NCBI GenBank assembly: GCA_016182605.1
Contig: JACPGE010000082.1
Span: 1-62,090, forward strand
Reading direction: 5' to 3'
Origin: Candidatus Hydrogenedentota bacterium
GTDB lineage: Bacteria; Hydrogenedentota; Hydrogenedentia; Hydrogenedentales; JAEUWI01
DNA: 62,090 nucleotides
The translations under genes and the position numbers were made by a program. The notes below the pieces were generated by a model, which saw only the letters and a list, made by a program, of their open reading frames with translations, was not told the origin of the DNA and ran no database searches. Position 1 is the stretch's first letter; each line of letters opens with the position of its first letter. This document shows, in pieces, positions 53,347 to 62,090 of this stretch.

Positions 53347-55860
53347 TTAAGGTACAGCGCGCAACACAGGCCCCTTCACCGCGAACACCACCCGCCGCGG
53401 CGATTTCGCCTTCACGACCTGCACCGTCAGCGAATGAGAGCTTGGGCTCGTGCGAAAGGAAACCACCCGCTCCTCGAAATCCGCCGTGAGCGCAAAAGAC
53501 GGCGCCGCAAGCCGGTTCTGGTCCTGGTCGTAGACGGCGATGTGCAGCTTCACGCCCTCATAACCCTCCACCCCCTTCAATTGCGCGCGCACCTCATAGG
53601 CGGTATCCGGCGCGCATGCAAGGGACGATACCTCTGAATCCGAGTCTCCGCCATAGACCACGCCATCCCAGTTGCCCGGGCCCGTGAGGCAGCGCACTTC
53701 GTCCGCACCTGCCGCCAGCGCCTCGCATGCGCTCGCACCCACGCTCCGCCAGGGCTGCACGGGGCCTTCCCCGGCCCCGCTCTGTGCGCCTGCGCGCGCC
53801 AGACGGGCATCCCGCGCAAAAAAACGTATCGGTGCGCCGCCAGGATTGAGGAGCGAGAGTGCCGCGGCAGCATGTTCCGCCCGGTACCCGGCGTCAACCG
53901 CAAATTGTTGGGGTGTGGAGTCCAGATGGGCAACCGTAAACGCGTTCTCGCTGTCTGCCGTGTCGTGGGAACCCACCACCAGGATCACCTTCCCCGGTGT
54001 GTCGCTCCAGAGCCACACCTCGCCCGTCGATCGGTCCCCGGGGGCCACCGGGACAGCATCGGCCTGGAGAATCGAAGCGCCGGGGGCAAGCGTGAGGGCG
54101 GCCGTATTTGCATTGGCTGCCGTCTTGACGCTCACCGCGCCACTGCGGCGCCAAGACGCGTGCCCAAAGTCATCGGGCGCGGCGAGGTGGTTGTATCCCT
54201 TGGAGAACCACTCCGAAAAGTGCCAGCGCCGCCCAAGATACCAGCGGTCCAGCGCCACCCGGGGCACTTCCTTGAATCCGCGCGCAATGGCCAACGTGGC
54301 GGATTCGGGATAGTTCTCCGCATTGAAAGGCGCGGAGGTTACGGAGAAGAAGTGCCCGTACCGCGAAAGAAACTCCTCAAAGCGCCCTTGTTCCGGCGGC
54401 GTATTCATGTGCACGGCGTAGGACGCGCGCTGGGCATCGGGCCCTCGCAGACCCCGGAAATACATGCCGGAATACCAGACGAGCTGATCGTATACGACCG
54501 CGGTGTCCCGCGGCGCCGACTCCACGCGCTGCATTCCGCCGCGCCACGACTCCCGGTATGCGTGGGAAGCCTGTAACGTGTTCAATGTCATGAAGGCTTG
54601 TCCCAACAGAAGCGGCACGCAGGCGCTTCCCGCAAGCCCGCGGCCCACGAATAGCGTGGCTGGATGCGCCCGGAAATCGGGAAAGCCCGCTTTCTTGAAA
54701 AACCACGCGAACAGAGAAAGGGCGTCTGCAATACCGAGAACGGCCATGAGCAAGACAGGCATATGTATAAAAAGTGCGTAGCGCGGCTCGCCAAAAGCAT
54801 AGAGTCCCGTCAGCCCGGTCGTGAGCAGCGCCAGCAGCGTAAGGGAAAGATACACGGCCAAGCGGAAACGATGCGATGCATAGAGGAAGAACGAGCGAAT
54901 CAGCCCCACGTGAAACAGCGCCAACACAAGCGGAAGCAACTGCGGGAACTGTCCGTGAAGCGGAAAAAAGGGGGAGGGCGCGAATGCCTGCGCGAGATAG
55001 CCCGCGTAACGGGACACTGCGAAAGACACGGCCCCGTGCAGCGATTTCGGATACTCCGAGAAGGGGAAGTAAAGGTGGTGTATCTCGTCTCTGGGCTGCA
55101 AATACTCTGCATGTGTATAGACCGCCATCATTGACAAGCCGCAAACCAGCATGGGCAGACCCATTGCCAGCCCAAGTGCCGCGCCCCGGCCTGCCGCGCG
55201 CAGCGAAAGTCCCCGGCCCAGCGCAAACAGCAGGGCCAGCACGGCAATCAGTATTGCGCCTGGCAAAAGGATCCTCACGGAGATCAACACGAGCGCCAAT
55301 AGCCCCGCGCCGATCAGCACCCCCAGCCTCCTGGGAAAGGGCTTCCCAGTGTCTTCCCAAAGCAATAGCAGGTGCAGGAGCACGGTAGAGCTCACCACAT
55401 CCATGGCGTAGGGAATCATGGCCCAAGTGCCAAACGTGTGTACAGTCTGGTTCACCCCGTAAAAGACTGCAAATACCAGAAGCCAGAGACCTTCCAGCAG
55501 ACCATGGCGCCGGACCAGCCAAACTGCGTAAAGCATGCCGGAGAGGCTGATACACACCGCAATCATGCGCAAGGGAACGATGTTCTCAAAATCGAGCTGC
55601 ATCAATTTCACGGGATAGTAAACGGACAGCCGCAGCACGACGCCAAACCACGGAATGAAGTCTTTGAAATCCTTGCTGATGTGGGAAAGCACGTGGGCCG
55701 TATCCGTATCGTACGGCTGGCCACTGGCGGCGAGTATCGAGAGCATCGCAAAAAACTGCGCCGCCGCGGCCCCCAGCCCCGCGGCAAGAAACCAGGCGGC
55801 GCCAGTGCTCACCGCCGTATCGTGCGGAGCAGGCAGGCGTTGCCCAATCCTTTCGCCCAT
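53347..55860 (-). CDS. Polytopic membrane protein with a periplasmic C-terminal region
   Basis: The 837-residue protein starts at 55860, where GGAGG lies 9 bases upstream; the frame is open to 55989 without such a site. About eleven to twelve membrane helices span residues 15-450. A soluble region (about 460-837) follows with DTAVVYDQLVWYSGMYF and beta-rich segments such as GDRSTGEVWLWSDTPGKVILVVGS and KLHIAVYDQDQNRLAAPSF. The layout resembles GT-C (PMT/ArnT/Wzy-like) lipid-linked sugar transferases, but I cannot point to a definite DE/DD motif in the first periplasmic loop, though YDTDTAHVLSHISKDF is a candidate. It sits beside the glycan-export genes. Confidence 0.75.
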   Translation of the reverse strand: MGERIGQRLPAPHDTAVSTGAAWFLAAGLGAAAAQFFAMLSILAASGQPYDTDTAHVLSHISKDFKDFIPWFGVVLRLSVYYPVKLMQLDFENIVPLRMIAVCISLSGMLYAVWLVRRHGLLEGLWLLVFAVFYGVNQTVHTFGTWAMIPYAMDVVSSTVLLHLLLLWEDTGKPFPRRLGVLIGAGLLALVLISVRILLPGAILIAVLALLFALGRGLSLRAAGRGAALGLAMGLPMLVCGLSMMAVYTHAEYLQPRDEIHHLYFPFSEYPKSLHGAVSFAVSRYAGYLAQAFAPSPFFPLHGQFPQLLPLVLALFHVGLIRSFFLYASHRFRLAVYLSLTLLALLTTGLTGLYAFGEPRYALFIHMPVLLMAVLGIADALSLFAWFFKKAGFPDFRAHPATLFVGRGLAGSACVPLLLGQAFMTLNTLQASHAYRESWRGGMQRVESAPRDTAVVYDQLVWYSGMYFRGLRGPDAQRASYAVHMNTPPEQGRFEEFLSRYGHFFSVTSAPFNAENYPESATLAIARGFKEVPRVALDRWYLGRRWHFSEWFSKGYNHLAAPDDFGHASWRRSGAVSVKTAANANTAALTLAPGASILQADAVPVAPGDRSTGEVWLWSDTPGKVILVVGSHDTADSENAFTVAHLDSTPQQFAVDAGYRAEHAAAALSLLNPGGAPIRFFARDARLARAGAQSGAGEGPVQPWRSVGASACEALAAGADEVRCLTGPGNWDGVVYGGDSDSEVSSLACAPDTAYEVRAQLKGVEGYEGVKLHIAVYDQDQNRLAAPSFALTADFEERVVSFRTSPSSHSLTVQVVKAKSPRRVVFAVKGPVLRAVP

Positions 55861-56039
55861 CCTTTGCAGATCCTCCGTGGTTCCAAAATGCCCCGGAGGC
55901 ATTATGGCATCGCAACGATCTGGTGCGCCATATCCCGCGAGACGTGCAGATTGCCCGTGAACCGTTTCCTTCGACTGCCACATCCCCAAAAAACGCCCTG
56001 CTGGGGCGGCTCATATCGAAATCCAGTCCCGCGGAAATC

Positions 56040-57431
56040 TCAGTCGCTCGGCCCAATCATCTTGCTCGGGTCGACAATCTTGTCGAATTCCTCCGCCGTG
56101 AGCAGCTTCAGGTTCACGGCCTCTTCCTTCAGGGTGGTGCCGTTCTTGTGGGCCGTCTTCGCAATCTTCGCCGCGTTGTCGTAGCCGATGTGGCGGTTCA
56201 GCGCGGTGACCAGCATGAGTGAATTGCTGAGGTGCTTCTGGATGTTCTTTTCCAGCGCCTGAATGTCCACCACGCAATGCTCGCGGAAGCTGTCCGCCGA
56301 GTCGGCGAGCAGCCGGATGCTCTGCAGCACGTTGTAGATGATCACGGGCTTGAAGACGTTCAACTCGAAGTTGCCCGAGGCGCCCGCCACGTTCACCGTC
56401 ACGTCATTGCCCAGCACCTGCGCCGCCACCATGGTCATGGATTCACACTGCGTGGGATTCACCTTGCCCGGCATGATGCTGGAGCCCGGTTCGTTCTCCG
56501 GCAACTGGATCTCGCCGATGCCGCTGCGGGGCCCGCTCCCGAGCCACCGCACGTCGTTCGCAATCTTCATGAAACTGCACGCCACCGTCTTGAGCGCGCC
56601 GGAGGTCATGACCATCGCGTCGTGCGCGGCCAGGGCCTCGAACTTGTTCGGCGCGGAACTGAAAGGCAGTCCGGTCAGTTCGGCAATCTTCGCCGCCACC
56701 TTCTCCGCGTAGCCCTTCTTCGTGTTCAGGCCCGTGCCCACCGCCGTGCCGCCCAGCGCCAGTTCCGCCAGCAGGGGCAGGGTCTGGTTCACGCGCGACA
56801 CGCCGTTCGCCACCTGCTGCGCGTAGCCCGAGAATTCCTGGCCCAGCGTGAGCGGCGTGGCGTCCATCAGGTGCGTGCGGCCAATCTTGATGATGTCCTG
56901 AAAGGCCTCGGCCTTGTCCTCCAGTGCATCGCGCAACTCCTCCAGCGCGGGAATGAGCCGGTGATGAAGCTGCTCCACCGCCGCGATGCTCATGGCCGTG
57001 GGGAAGGTGTCGTTGGAGGACTGCGACATGTTCACGTGATCGTTCGGGTGCACGGGCTTCTGGCTGCCCAGTTCACCGCCCAGGATTTCGATGGCACGGT
57101 TCGCGATCACTTCATTCGCGTTCATGTTGGTCTGTGTGCCGCTGCCCGTCTGCCAAATCACGAGGGGGAAATGCTCGTCCAGATCCCCGGCGATCACCTC
57201 ATCGGCCGCCTGGCAGATGGGTTCGCACAATTCCGCCTTCAGCAGCCCCAGGTCCTGGTTGGTGAGCGCGGCCGCCTTCTTCAGAACGCCCAGCGCGCGG
57301 ATCAGCTCGCGCGGCATGCGCTCCCCGCCGATCTTGAAGTTCTCTATCGATCGCGCCGTCTGGCAGCCATAATACCGGTCGGTGGGCACCTTCATCTCGC
57401 CCATCGTGTCGCGTTCTATGCGGTATTCCAC
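56040..57431 (-). CDS. fumC: Class II fumarate hydratase
   Basis: The 463-residue oxygen-stable, metal-free fumarase interconverts fumarate and malate in the TCA cycle. [22 protein letters not shown] opens the family pattern. The catalytic SS loop is in [15 protein letters not shown] near residue 317, and [18 protein letters not shown] and [20 protein letters not shown] supply substrate contacts. The neighbouring aspartase branch is possible in principle, but [14 protein letters not shown] and length favour FumC. The ribosome site GGAGAACTGCACC precedes the start. Single gene, same strand as the upstream PIN gene but 24 bases apart. Confidence 0.96.
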   Translation of the reverse strand: MEYRIERDTMGEMKVPTDRYYGCQTARSIENFKIGGERMPRELIRALGVLKKAAALTNQDLGLLKAELCEPICQAADEVIAGDLDEHFPLVIWQTGSGTQTNMNANEVIANRAIEILGGELGSQKPVHPNDHVNMSQSSNDTFPTAMSIAAVEQLHHRLIPALEELRDALEDKAEAFQDIIKIGRTHLMDATPLTLGQEFSGYAQQVANGVSRVNQTLPLLAELALGGTAVGTGLNTKKGYAEKVAAKIAELTGLPFSSAPNKFEALAAHDAMVMTSGALKTVACSFMKIANDVRWLGSGPRSGIGEIQLPENEPGSSIMPGKVNPTQCESMTMVAAQVLGNDVTVNVAGASGNFELNVFKPVIIYNVLQSIRLLADSADSFREHCVVDIQALEKNIQKHLSNSLMLVTALNRHIGYDNAAKIAKTAHKNGTTLKEEAVNLKLLTAEEFDKIVDPSKMIGPSD

Positions 57432-57455
57432 GGTGCAGTTCTCCTGTGTCGAAAA

Positions 57456-57956
57456 TTATGGTCTCAGCTTCGCCAGAAACGACGCCAATACGGTTTCGTT
57501 GATGTATCCCGGATTGAGAGCGTGCATACACAACGCCCAGGCAGCCGACTCTTCGCACGTGCATCGGCCCGCGGATGTCAAGTGCAGCAACATCTCCAAT
57601 CCCCAGATTCGCTCCACGCCACGTTGGCGGCATGCCTCACGCAGGCGCCGGTCGTTGGTGATGCAGACTGCCTGCAGATCTTGAGTGGCAAGAACGATCA
57701 CCCAATCGTAGAACGACAGACTGCCGCTTTCCGACAACCGGGACGCTTCAAGAAGTATAGCGTGTGGAGGTTCGTGGAAGGAAATGCCGCAAGCGAGCAA
57801 TTCTTGCCGGGACATGGACGGATCCGCGATCTCCTGATCGAAGACGGTATCAAGAACAACAACCCGCTCCACGTGCTGATGCAAGGCTCGCAGTATGTCT
57901 GGAGAGGTTTTCCAGTAGTCGAGCAGTACGCAGGTATCGGGTATGCAAACCTTCAT
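57456..57956 (-). CDS. PIN-domain-like protein (candidate toxin)
   Basis: The 166-residue protein begins MKVCIPDTCVLLDYWKTSPD, with the first PIN acidic residue at D7. A second acidic patch, VFDQEIADPSM, follows. LSFYDWVIVLATQDLQAVCITNDRRLREACRQRGV near 100-135 supplies the remaining D residues of a PIN nuclease site. It ends in a helical tail with two nearby cysteines (GRCTCEESAAWALCMH). Its start overlaps the stop of the XRE/ImmA-like gene in an ATGA. The order regulator then PIN nuclease resembles toxin-antitoxin modules in which an Xre-COG2856 protein is paired with a PIN protein. RNase activity is inferred from the fold. Confidence 0.75.
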   Translation of the reverse strand: MKVCIPDTCVLLDYWKTSPDILRALHQHVERVVVLDTVFDQEIADPSMSRQELLACGISFHEPPHAILLEASRLSESGSLSFYDWVIVLATQDLQAVCITNDRRLREACRQRGVERIWGLEMLLHLTSAGRCTCEESAAWALCMHALNPGYINETVLASFLAKLRP

Positions 57957-59113
57957 CCAAGTGCGGCGGGCTCGGCGGCGTGCCAGGTTCGGATGCGCTC
58001 TCGCATGGCCTGGAGCGAAATGCCGGTATATTCCGCGGCCCTGGATACGGTGATAAGTTCACGTTCCAGAGCCATACGAACGAGGCGCCGCATTTCTTTG
58101 GGCATAAAGTCCACGGCCTCCATGCCAAAGGGCTCATTTCGCGTCATGCTCACACAGTATCTTGACGCGGGACAACGAGTTTCCTGTTCCTTGCCGTTAA
58201 CGAGACTCTTCCCATACGTTTCCCTGAAAATCCCAGCGAAGAGTTCGTCTGCCTCGTTCGAGACAAGACCTTCCTCTTCGAGCCGCGCGATCACGAGCTT
58301 CCAGCTCACGCGAAAACGGCGCTTCATTTTCAGGATGCGATCTGCCAGGCCAAGGCCATCCAATTGGCCCCAATGGTAAACCAGCGCCTCGCTGGGGGCC
58401 AGTAGAAGACCCGCGAATTCACACGCCTCTCGCTCGATTCTCTCGACGTCTTCCTGGGTGGCGGCTCCTGCTTGAGGCGCTGCTGGATTCCGGCATACGT
58501 GGGCAAAAAGCCGTGCAGCATCAAAGACCCAGCGCTCGACCGGAAGGGAGGCGTGGGTATTTAATACAATGGCCGGTCCGCCATCCTCCGTGCCAACGGC
58601 GAGGCCATGAAAGGAACTCGATTCGACGGCCAGGCCAAGCACCTTTATGCCCGCATTCTCAAGCCGTCCACACAGGTCATCTACCGGTTCCTGCGGCTGC
58701 AATTCGAGGATGTGCCGCATTGCTTCGTGCCACGCACCGTTTGAGGACAGCCGGGCCTCCACAGAACGTTGCTCGAACACATCGCTGGATCGCTGATTCA
58801 GTAGCCCCTCCAGATTCGTGTACTGTTTCAACCAGATGGCCGTCTCGTTCAATATCCAATCGCGTTTCTTCAGCGGACGCTCGGACTGAAAATACACATT
58901 GTTCAAGACCTTGGGCTCCCGCACCAGCGCGTGCAGGGGCTCGTTCAACGCATGGGAAATTGCGCTTAGCGCCCGCGCTCGGGGCATTTGCAGGCCGTGC
59001 TCTATATTTCGAATGCTGCTCAGCGACAATCCAGACTGCGCCGCCAGTCCCTCCTGGGTCATCGAATGGGCCATGCGAAACATACGAACGTTTTTTCCCA
59101 CAGGGCTGTCCAT
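57953..59113 (-). CDS. XRE-family regulator with a degenerate ImmA/IrrE-like domain
   Basis: The 386-residue protein has an N-terminal XRE helix-turn-helix (about 5-60; SMTQEGLAAQSGLSLSSIRNIEHGLQMP). A middle region follows, then an ImmA/IrrE-like (COG2856) domain around 150-260. The zinc-protease HExxH expected near residue 205 is missing: the stretch reads WVFDAARLFAHVCRN. Peptidase activity is therefore unlikely, and the domain may only sense or bind. A second possible helix-turn-helix lies near 345-375 (ITVSRAAEYTGISLQAM). GGAGG lies 10 bases before the ATG. It is co-translated with the PIN gene and probably represses its own AT-rich promoter. Confidence 0.8.
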   Translation of the reverse strand: MDSPVGKNVRMFRMAHSMTQEGLAAQSGLSLSSIRNIEHGLQMPRARALSAISHALNEPLHALVREPKVLNNVYFQSERPLKKRDWILNETAIWLKQYTNLEGLLNQRSSDVFEQRSVEARLSSNGAWHEAMRHILELQPQEPVDDLCGRLENAGIKVLGLAVESSSFHGLAVGTEDGGPAIVLNTHASLPVERWVFDAARLFAHVCRNPAAPQAGAATQEDVERIEREACEFAGLLLAPSEALVYHWGQLDGLGLADRILKMKRRFRVSWKLVIARLEEEGLVSNEADELFAGIFRETYGKSLVNGKEQETRCPASRYCVSMTRNEPFGMEAVDFMPKEMRRLVRMALERELITVSRAAEYTGISLQAMRERIRTWHAAEPAALG

Positions 59114-59134
59114 GGAATGGCGCCTCCAGCCGCC

Positions 59135-59175
59135 AAACTAATTATACACATATTTTTTCCAAATACAATTAGTTT
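59135..59175. promoter_or_regulatory. Promoter and palindromic operator of the XRE/PIN pair
   Basis: AAACTAATT (59135-59143) and AATTAGTTT (59167-59175) are exact inverted arms 23 bases apart in a strikingly AT-rich patch. On the minus strand, TATAAT (plus 59141-59146) and TTGTAT are spaced by 16 bases inside it, giving a leader of about 20 bases. The arms flank the promoter core, as expected for an autoregulated toxin-antitoxin-type operon. Confidence 0.6.
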
Positions 59176-59224
59176 TGAAATTCCGGCAATGCGCCAACGG
59201 GCAACCCTTTGCTAAACTGCTGGC

Positions 59225-60799
59225 ATGTCAAGAGTTTTGCTCATAGGCCTCGATGGCGCCGACCCCGCGCTGCTGTCGCAATGGATGGACGCGGGTCTGC
59301 TCCCGCACCTCGCGGCACTGCGCACACGCGGCACTTTCTGTCCCCTCACCACCACCCGGCCGCCAGTCACGTTTCCCGCGTGGACCACCTGCGTCACCGG
59401 GGTGAACCCGGGAAAGCACGGCATCTTCGATTTCACAAGGCAGCAGCGCGGCGCCCACGCCATCCGCTTTATCAACAGCACCTACCGCCGGGTGCCCGCC
59501 CTGTGGAATATCCTCTCCAGCGCAGGCAAGCGGGTATGCGTGGTGGGCGTGCCCGCCACCTATCCGCCCGAGCCGGTGAACGGTGTCCTCGTGGCCGGCT
59601 TCGATTCGCCCGTGACCACGCGCATCGACGCCTCCTTTGTGTACCCCGAATCGGCCTGGGCTCAGGTGAAAGACTGGCGCTTCGCCGATTTTCAGGAAGG
59701 AAACATTGGCGCAGGCTGGCACGACCACGCCCATCGCAAGCTCCTCGAAGGCATAGCCACGAAGGAAGCCATACTGCTGCGCCTGATGGACCAGGAACCC
59801 TGGGACTTCTTCATGGCCGTCTTCGGTGAGGTGGACACGGCGTCCCACCATTTCTGGCTCTTCCACGACGAAGCCTCGCCCCGCCACCGGCCCGGTCCGA
59901 AGGATGCCCTGCGCGAGGTGTATGTGCGGCTCGACACCGCCGTTGGCAGGCTCGTTGCGCGTGGGGGAGAGGACACCCACGTGCTCGTCGTCTCGGATCA
60001 CGGCTTTCAGGGGGCGGGCACCGGCGTCGTCCATCTCAACAATTGGCTTGCCGAACTGGGTTGGCTGCAATTCACCCCGGCGCCCCGCAACACGCTGAAG
60101 TCCCTCGCGCTGCGCCTTGTGCCGCCTGCCCTGCGCGGCGCGCTCTTCCGCCGCTTTGCCCCGCTGGTGAACCGAGTGGAGAGCCAGTCGCGCTTTGGCG
60201 GCATAGACTGGAGCCGCACCCGCGCCTGGTCGGAAGAACTCAATTACTTTCCCGCAATTCGGCTCAATCTGGCCGGCCGCGATCCCGCCGGTGTCGTGCC
60301 ACAGAACGACTATGACGCAACCGTAGAAGCCCTCTGCGCCGCGTTGATGCAATGGGAACACATCGCCCACGCCTGGCCGCGCGCCGCCCTCTTCGACGGC
60401 CCCGAGGTGGAGCACGCTCCGGATATTGTGCTCGAACTCGCCACCGAGAACGGCTATGCGCACTCGTGCCTGCGCAGCCGTGGCGGGCCCGCCTTCCGGC
60501 GGCTCGCGCCGGGCGAATACTTTGGCGGCAAGGAAAAGGGCACGAGCGGGGTGCACCGCGATCCGGGCATCCTCCTCAGTTCCATGCCCGTCAACGCGGA
60601 GATACCGCACATCGCGGATATCGCCCCCACCGTGCTCCACCTGCTCGGCGTGCCTGGACCGCCCATGGACGGCGCCAGCCTCACGGGCGGCGCGCTATCC
60701 CCGGGCGCCGTCGCAGCCCGTCCTGCCCCCGCGCCCTACACACCGGAAGAAGAGGCCGTGCTCGAAGAACGCCTCCGCGCATTGGGGTACCTGGAATGA
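59225..60799 (+). CDS. AlkP-superfamily phosphohydrolase/phosphodiesterase
   Basis: The 524-residue protein resembles type I phosphodiesterases/COG3379 enzymes. RVLLIGLDGADPALLSQW gives the first metal Asp. RPPVTFPAWTTCVTGVNPGKHG carries the nucleophile Thr near residue 49, VFGEVDTASHHFW gives D and H, and VVSDHGFQGAGTGV the D-H pair. There is no N-terminal signal peptide, so it may be cytoplasmic. It is joined to the downstream GT4 by an ATGA overlap. COG3379 genes often sit with glycosyltransferases in O-antigen-type loci, which suggests a role in a phosphorylated glycan or lipid-linked intermediate, not proven here. Confidence 0.86.
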   Translation: MSRVLLIGLDGADPALLSQWMDAGLLPHLAALRTRGTFCPLTTTRPPVTFPAWTTCVTGVNPGKHGIFDFTRQQRGAHAIRFINSTYRRVPALWNILSSAGKRVCVVGVPATYPPEPVNGVLVAGFDSPVTTRIDASFVYPESAWAQVKDWRFADFQEGNIGAGWHDHAHRKLLEGIATKEAILLRLMDQEPWDFFMAVFGEVDTASHHFWLFHDEASPRHRPGPKDALREVYVRLDTAVGRLVARGGEDTHVLVVSDHGFQGAGTGVVHLNNWLAELGWLQFTPAPRNTLKSLALRLVPPALRGALFRRFAPLVNRVESQSRFGGIDWSRTRAWSEELNYFPAIRLNLAGRDPAGVVPQNDYDATVEALCAALMQWEHIAHAWPRAALFDGPEVEHAPDIVLELATENGYAHSCLRSRGGPAFRRLAPGEYFGGKEKGTSGVHRDPGILLSSMPVNAEIPHIADIAPTVLHLLGVPGPPMDGASLTGGALSPGAVAARPAPAPYTPEEEAVLEERLRALGYLE

Positions 60800-61911
60800 A
60801 GCTGCGCATCCTCATGCTGGGCGCCTGCAACTACCCCGTGCCCCAAGGCTCTCAGGTATTCCTGCGCGACAATGCCCTGGCCCTGGCCGAGCGCGGCCAC
60901 GAAGTGCAGCTCGTCACCTACGGCTATGGCGTCGGCCGGGATCGCAGTGGCCTCAAGATCCACCGGTGCCGCCGTTTTCCAGGCGATCGGAAGACAGCCG
61001 CAGGGCCCTCGTTTGCGAAACCTTTTCTGGACTTGTTCCTGGTGGGGCTCCTGAAGCGCGTCTTCCGCCAGGAACGCATGGACATTGTTTACGCCCACAA
61101 CTACGAGGCCCTGCTCGTGGCGCTGCTGGCCGGTACCCGCCCCATCATCTACCACGCCCATAACGCCATGGCCGATGAACTGCCCTATTACTTCCCCATC
61201 CACGCGCTGCCGCAGAAGATCGGAAGCTGGCTCGACCACACCTTTCCCCGCCGCGCCGGCGCCATCGTGGTGCCCCACCGCCGCCTGGCCGGCCACCTCA
61301 TCGTGAAGGGCTGCGACCACACCAAGGTTACCATCGTGCCGCCGCCGGTGAACCTCAAGTCTTTCTTCCCTTGCACCGTTGAGACCAAGATACCACCGGT
61401 GCTCTACACAGGGAACCTGGACGCCTACCAGAACCTGGGGCTGCTCTTTGCCGCCATGGAGATCGTGCAGAAACGTATTCCCAGTGTAGAACTCATCATT
61501 GCCACGAACGAAGACGCGGACATACCCGGCGCGACGGTCATGCCCATCAAAGGCTTCGACTCCCTGCAGCAACTGCTCGCGAAGGATCACGTCATGGCCA
61601 TGCCGCGCGTGTCGTGGTCGGGCTATCCCGTAAAGCTGATCAACGGCATGGCCGCCGGAATGGCGATCGTCGCCTGCGAAAGCGCCGCCTATCCCCTCAC
61701 GGATGGGAAGAACGGCATCATCGTGCCCGATGACGATGTCGAGGCCTTTGCAGCAGCGCTTGTTCGTTTGTTGTTGGATCACGAACTGCGCAGGCGTCTG
61801 GGTAAACAGGCGCGCAAGACGATCGAAGACGAACACCGCCCGGAGGACGTGGCGAAGAAACTGGAGGCTATCGCCATCGCGTTGCTGGAGGCAAAGCGAA
61901 ACGCTTCGTAG
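60796..61911 (+). CDS. Family 4 glycosyltransferase
   Basis: This is a 371-residue GT-B fold retaining glycosyltransferase. MKLRILMLGACNYPVPQGSQ opens the acceptor domain and IIYHAHNAMADELPYYF lies in its core. In the donor domain, VLYTGNLDAYQNLGLLFAA and VMPIKGFDSLQQLL precede SGYPVKLINGMAAGMAIVACES, where the usual E-x7-E nucleotide-sugar motif is weakened. Start and stop overlap with the upstream phosphohydrolase gene is ATGA. The substrate is unknown; it probably adds a sugar to a surface-glycan precursor. Confidence 0.9.
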   Translation: MKLRILMLGACNYPVPQGSQVFLRDNALALAERGHEVQLVTYGYGVGRDRSGLKIHRCRRFPGDRKTAAGPSFAKPFLDLFLVGLLKRVFRQERMDIVYAHNYEALLVALLAGTRPIIYHAHNAMADELPYYFPIHALPQKIGSWLDHTFPRRAGAIVVPHRRLAGHLIVKGCDHTKVTIVPPPVNLKSFFPCTVETKIPPVLYTGNLDAYQNLGLLFAAMEIVQKRIPSVELIIATNEDADIPGATVMPIKGFDSLQQLLAKDHVMAMPRVSWSGYPVKLINGMAAGMAIVACESAAYPLTDGKNGIIVPDDDVEAFAAALVRLLLDHELRRRLGKQARKTIEDEHRPEDVAKKLEAIAIALLEAKRNAS

Positions 61912-62090
61912 ATTTCCCAGGGTATTCAGGGTATGTCGATCCAACTAAATCTAACCCGAAGTTCCAGCGCGAATTTAAGGCTAACCACTTCTGGCGCAAT
62001 CGCTTAGGCAAATTTCAAATGCGTGGTTACTGGGTACGTGTGTCTACGGTTTGAGTCCGAGCAATCCGAAGACGTGTGCCTGGAAGGGCG

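Overview
The window is GC-rich, gene-dense chromosomal DNA of a Gram-negative bacterium; no rRNA, tRNA, integrase, transposase or CRISPR array was found. Secreted sulfatase and glycoside hydrolases, two Gfo/Idh/MocA oxidoreductases beside a PhyH oxygenase, a Tat-targeted aldo/keto reductase, a flotillin/NfeD cluster and many envelope-glycan genes suggest a planctomycete-like or Hydrogenedentota-type heterotroph. That placement is inference from gene content; no marker gene in the window settles it.

Region by region. 0-10 kb: oligoendopeptidase F (-), S-adenosylhomocysteinase (+), a shared bidirectional terminator, an exported aldo/keto reductase (-), a secreted DUF6599-like protein, then a tightly overlapping PhyH / ROK kinase / two Gfo-Idh-MocA cassette that looks like a sugar-modifying pathway. 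10-17.4 kb: a divergent NagB-like protein (-), a GlgX-type debranching enzyme and an MscK-sized mechanosensitive channel. 17.4-20.3 kb: a compact arsenic operon, arsR - arsC::arsM fusion - acr3, with a perfect palindromic operator over the arsR promoter and start codon. 20.3-25.1 kb: a membrane-quality-control operon on the minus strand (long NfeD protease, small protein, short NfeD, FloA flotillin, a 54-aa protein and a Q/P-rich membrane protein). 25.2-28.4 kb: a glycosyltransferase and two divergent nucleotide-sugar epimerases. 28.5-29.5 kb: a single orphan flagellin with a sigma-28-like promoter. 29.6-40.2 kb: TerC, then GH36 alpha-galactosidase, sulfatase, propeller/toroid protein, DUF4838-type hydrolase and an FGE-like protein, read as a polysaccharide-degrading locus. 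40.2-56 kb: surface-glycan synthesis: RmlB, several glycosyltransferases, an SGNH/MBOAT O-acylation pair of lower GC, a 1415-residue methyltransferase-coiled coil-GT2-GT2-GT9 fusion, an ABC-2 exporter pair whose ATPase carries an unusual repeated C-terminal domain, and a large polytopic membrane protein. 56-62 kb: fumarase C, an XRE/ImmA-like + PIN pair resembling a toxin-antitoxin module, and an AlkP-superfamily phosphohydrolase translationally coupled to a GT4.

Common features are translational coupling by 4-base ATGA/GTGA overlaps, several usable sigma-70-type promoters, and four families of short non-coding repeats: a GTACAGTCCCC motif cluster, a CATATTTCACCAC inverted-repeat element present at two loci 19 kb apart, 33-nt tandem repeats near 53.1 kb, and a 71-nt gene-start duplication near 21.2 kb. 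All functional statements come from reading motifs; no database search was run.
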